A stretch of DNA of 52,095 nucleotides from Oceanospirillaceae bacterium (GTDB taxonomy: Bacteria; Pseudomonadota; Gammaproteobacteria; Pseudomonadales; Balneatricaceae). A program made the position numbers and the translations under genes. This document shows, piece after piece, positions 52,039-52,095 of the stretch; the stretch's first letter is position 1; every line of letters starts with the position of its first letter. Under the pieces are notes generated by a model. It saw nothing but the letters and a program-made list of their open reading frames with translations, was not told the origin of the DNA and did not search any database. The stretch is from positions 1 to 52,095 of the forward strand of contig JABGSN010000007.1 in the NCBI GenBank assembly GCA_018647765.1, read 5' to 3'.

Positions 52039-52095
52039 TTTTTCTTTTTAAGCCGCTGTTTTATAAGGGTTTTTTCGTTAATCTTAATAATGATA

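Overview
The window looks like chromosome of a free-living gammaproteobacterium of the Pseudomonas / Cellvibrio / Oceanospirillum type. Three gene neighbourhoods that I know from Pseudomonas and its relatives are recognisable: aroQ-accB-accC-prmA ... dusB-fis-purH-purD; trpG-trpD-trpC; and proA-nadD-rsfS-rlmH-mrdA-mrdB ... mltB-rlpA-dacA-ybeD-lipB-lipA ... holA-lptE-leuS. I see no insertion sequence, phage, plasmid or CRISPR signature. Base composition looks even by eye but was not measured. No stretch of more than about 300 bases lacks a gene or RNA.

Layout. 1-310: two tRNA-Lys genes in a 166-bp tandem duplication, then a terminator. 326-6419: a DUF1853 protein, two MFS transporters, greB-rsmE, uridine kinase and a GcvR-like ACT protein. 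6479-11123: trpG-trpD-trpC, a DUF2147 protein, an OsmC-like protein and hisC. 11168-15858: the minus-strand operon dusB-fis-purH-purD-hinT, with a strong promoter in front. 15855-18433: a sulfite-exporter-type membrane protein and a large membrane protein I do not recognise, both lodged in the otherwise conserved prmA-dusB interval. 18476-21730: aroQ-accB-accC, a strong terminator, then prmA. 21886-25485: a lipoprotein, a DUF2333 protein, ppa and fbp. 25669-32228: ubiX, proA, nadD, rsfS, rlmH, mrdA and mrdB. 39434-44653: mltB, rlpA, dacA, ybeD, lipB and lipA. 44653-47573: remains of one response regulator, an intact one, and a saccharopine-dehydrogenase-like plus FAD-oxidoreductase pair. 47566-52038: holA, lptE, leuS and a tRNA-Arg with its own promoter.

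The most interesting part is 32242-39197, inserted between mrdB and mltB on the minus strand. It is one tightly packed run of eight genes in the order DUF1445, pxpA, pxpB, pxpC, DUF4392, lysR, dat, alr. DUF1445 and DUF4392 are the two halves of the mammalian D-glutamate cyclase DGLUCY. PxpABC is the prokaryotic ATP-dependent 5-oxoprolinase. Dat makes or consumes D-glutamate, and Alr interconverts the alanines. Together they suggest a D-alanine / D-glutamate / 5-oxoproline pathway built into a cell-wall gene cluster, with its own LysR regulator and an operator-like palindrome lying on the divergent mltB promoter. A DadA-like FAD oxidoreductase lies about 7 kb beyond the operon's promoter end. 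The chemistry of the combined pathway is my inference; the family assignments are from recognised motifs.
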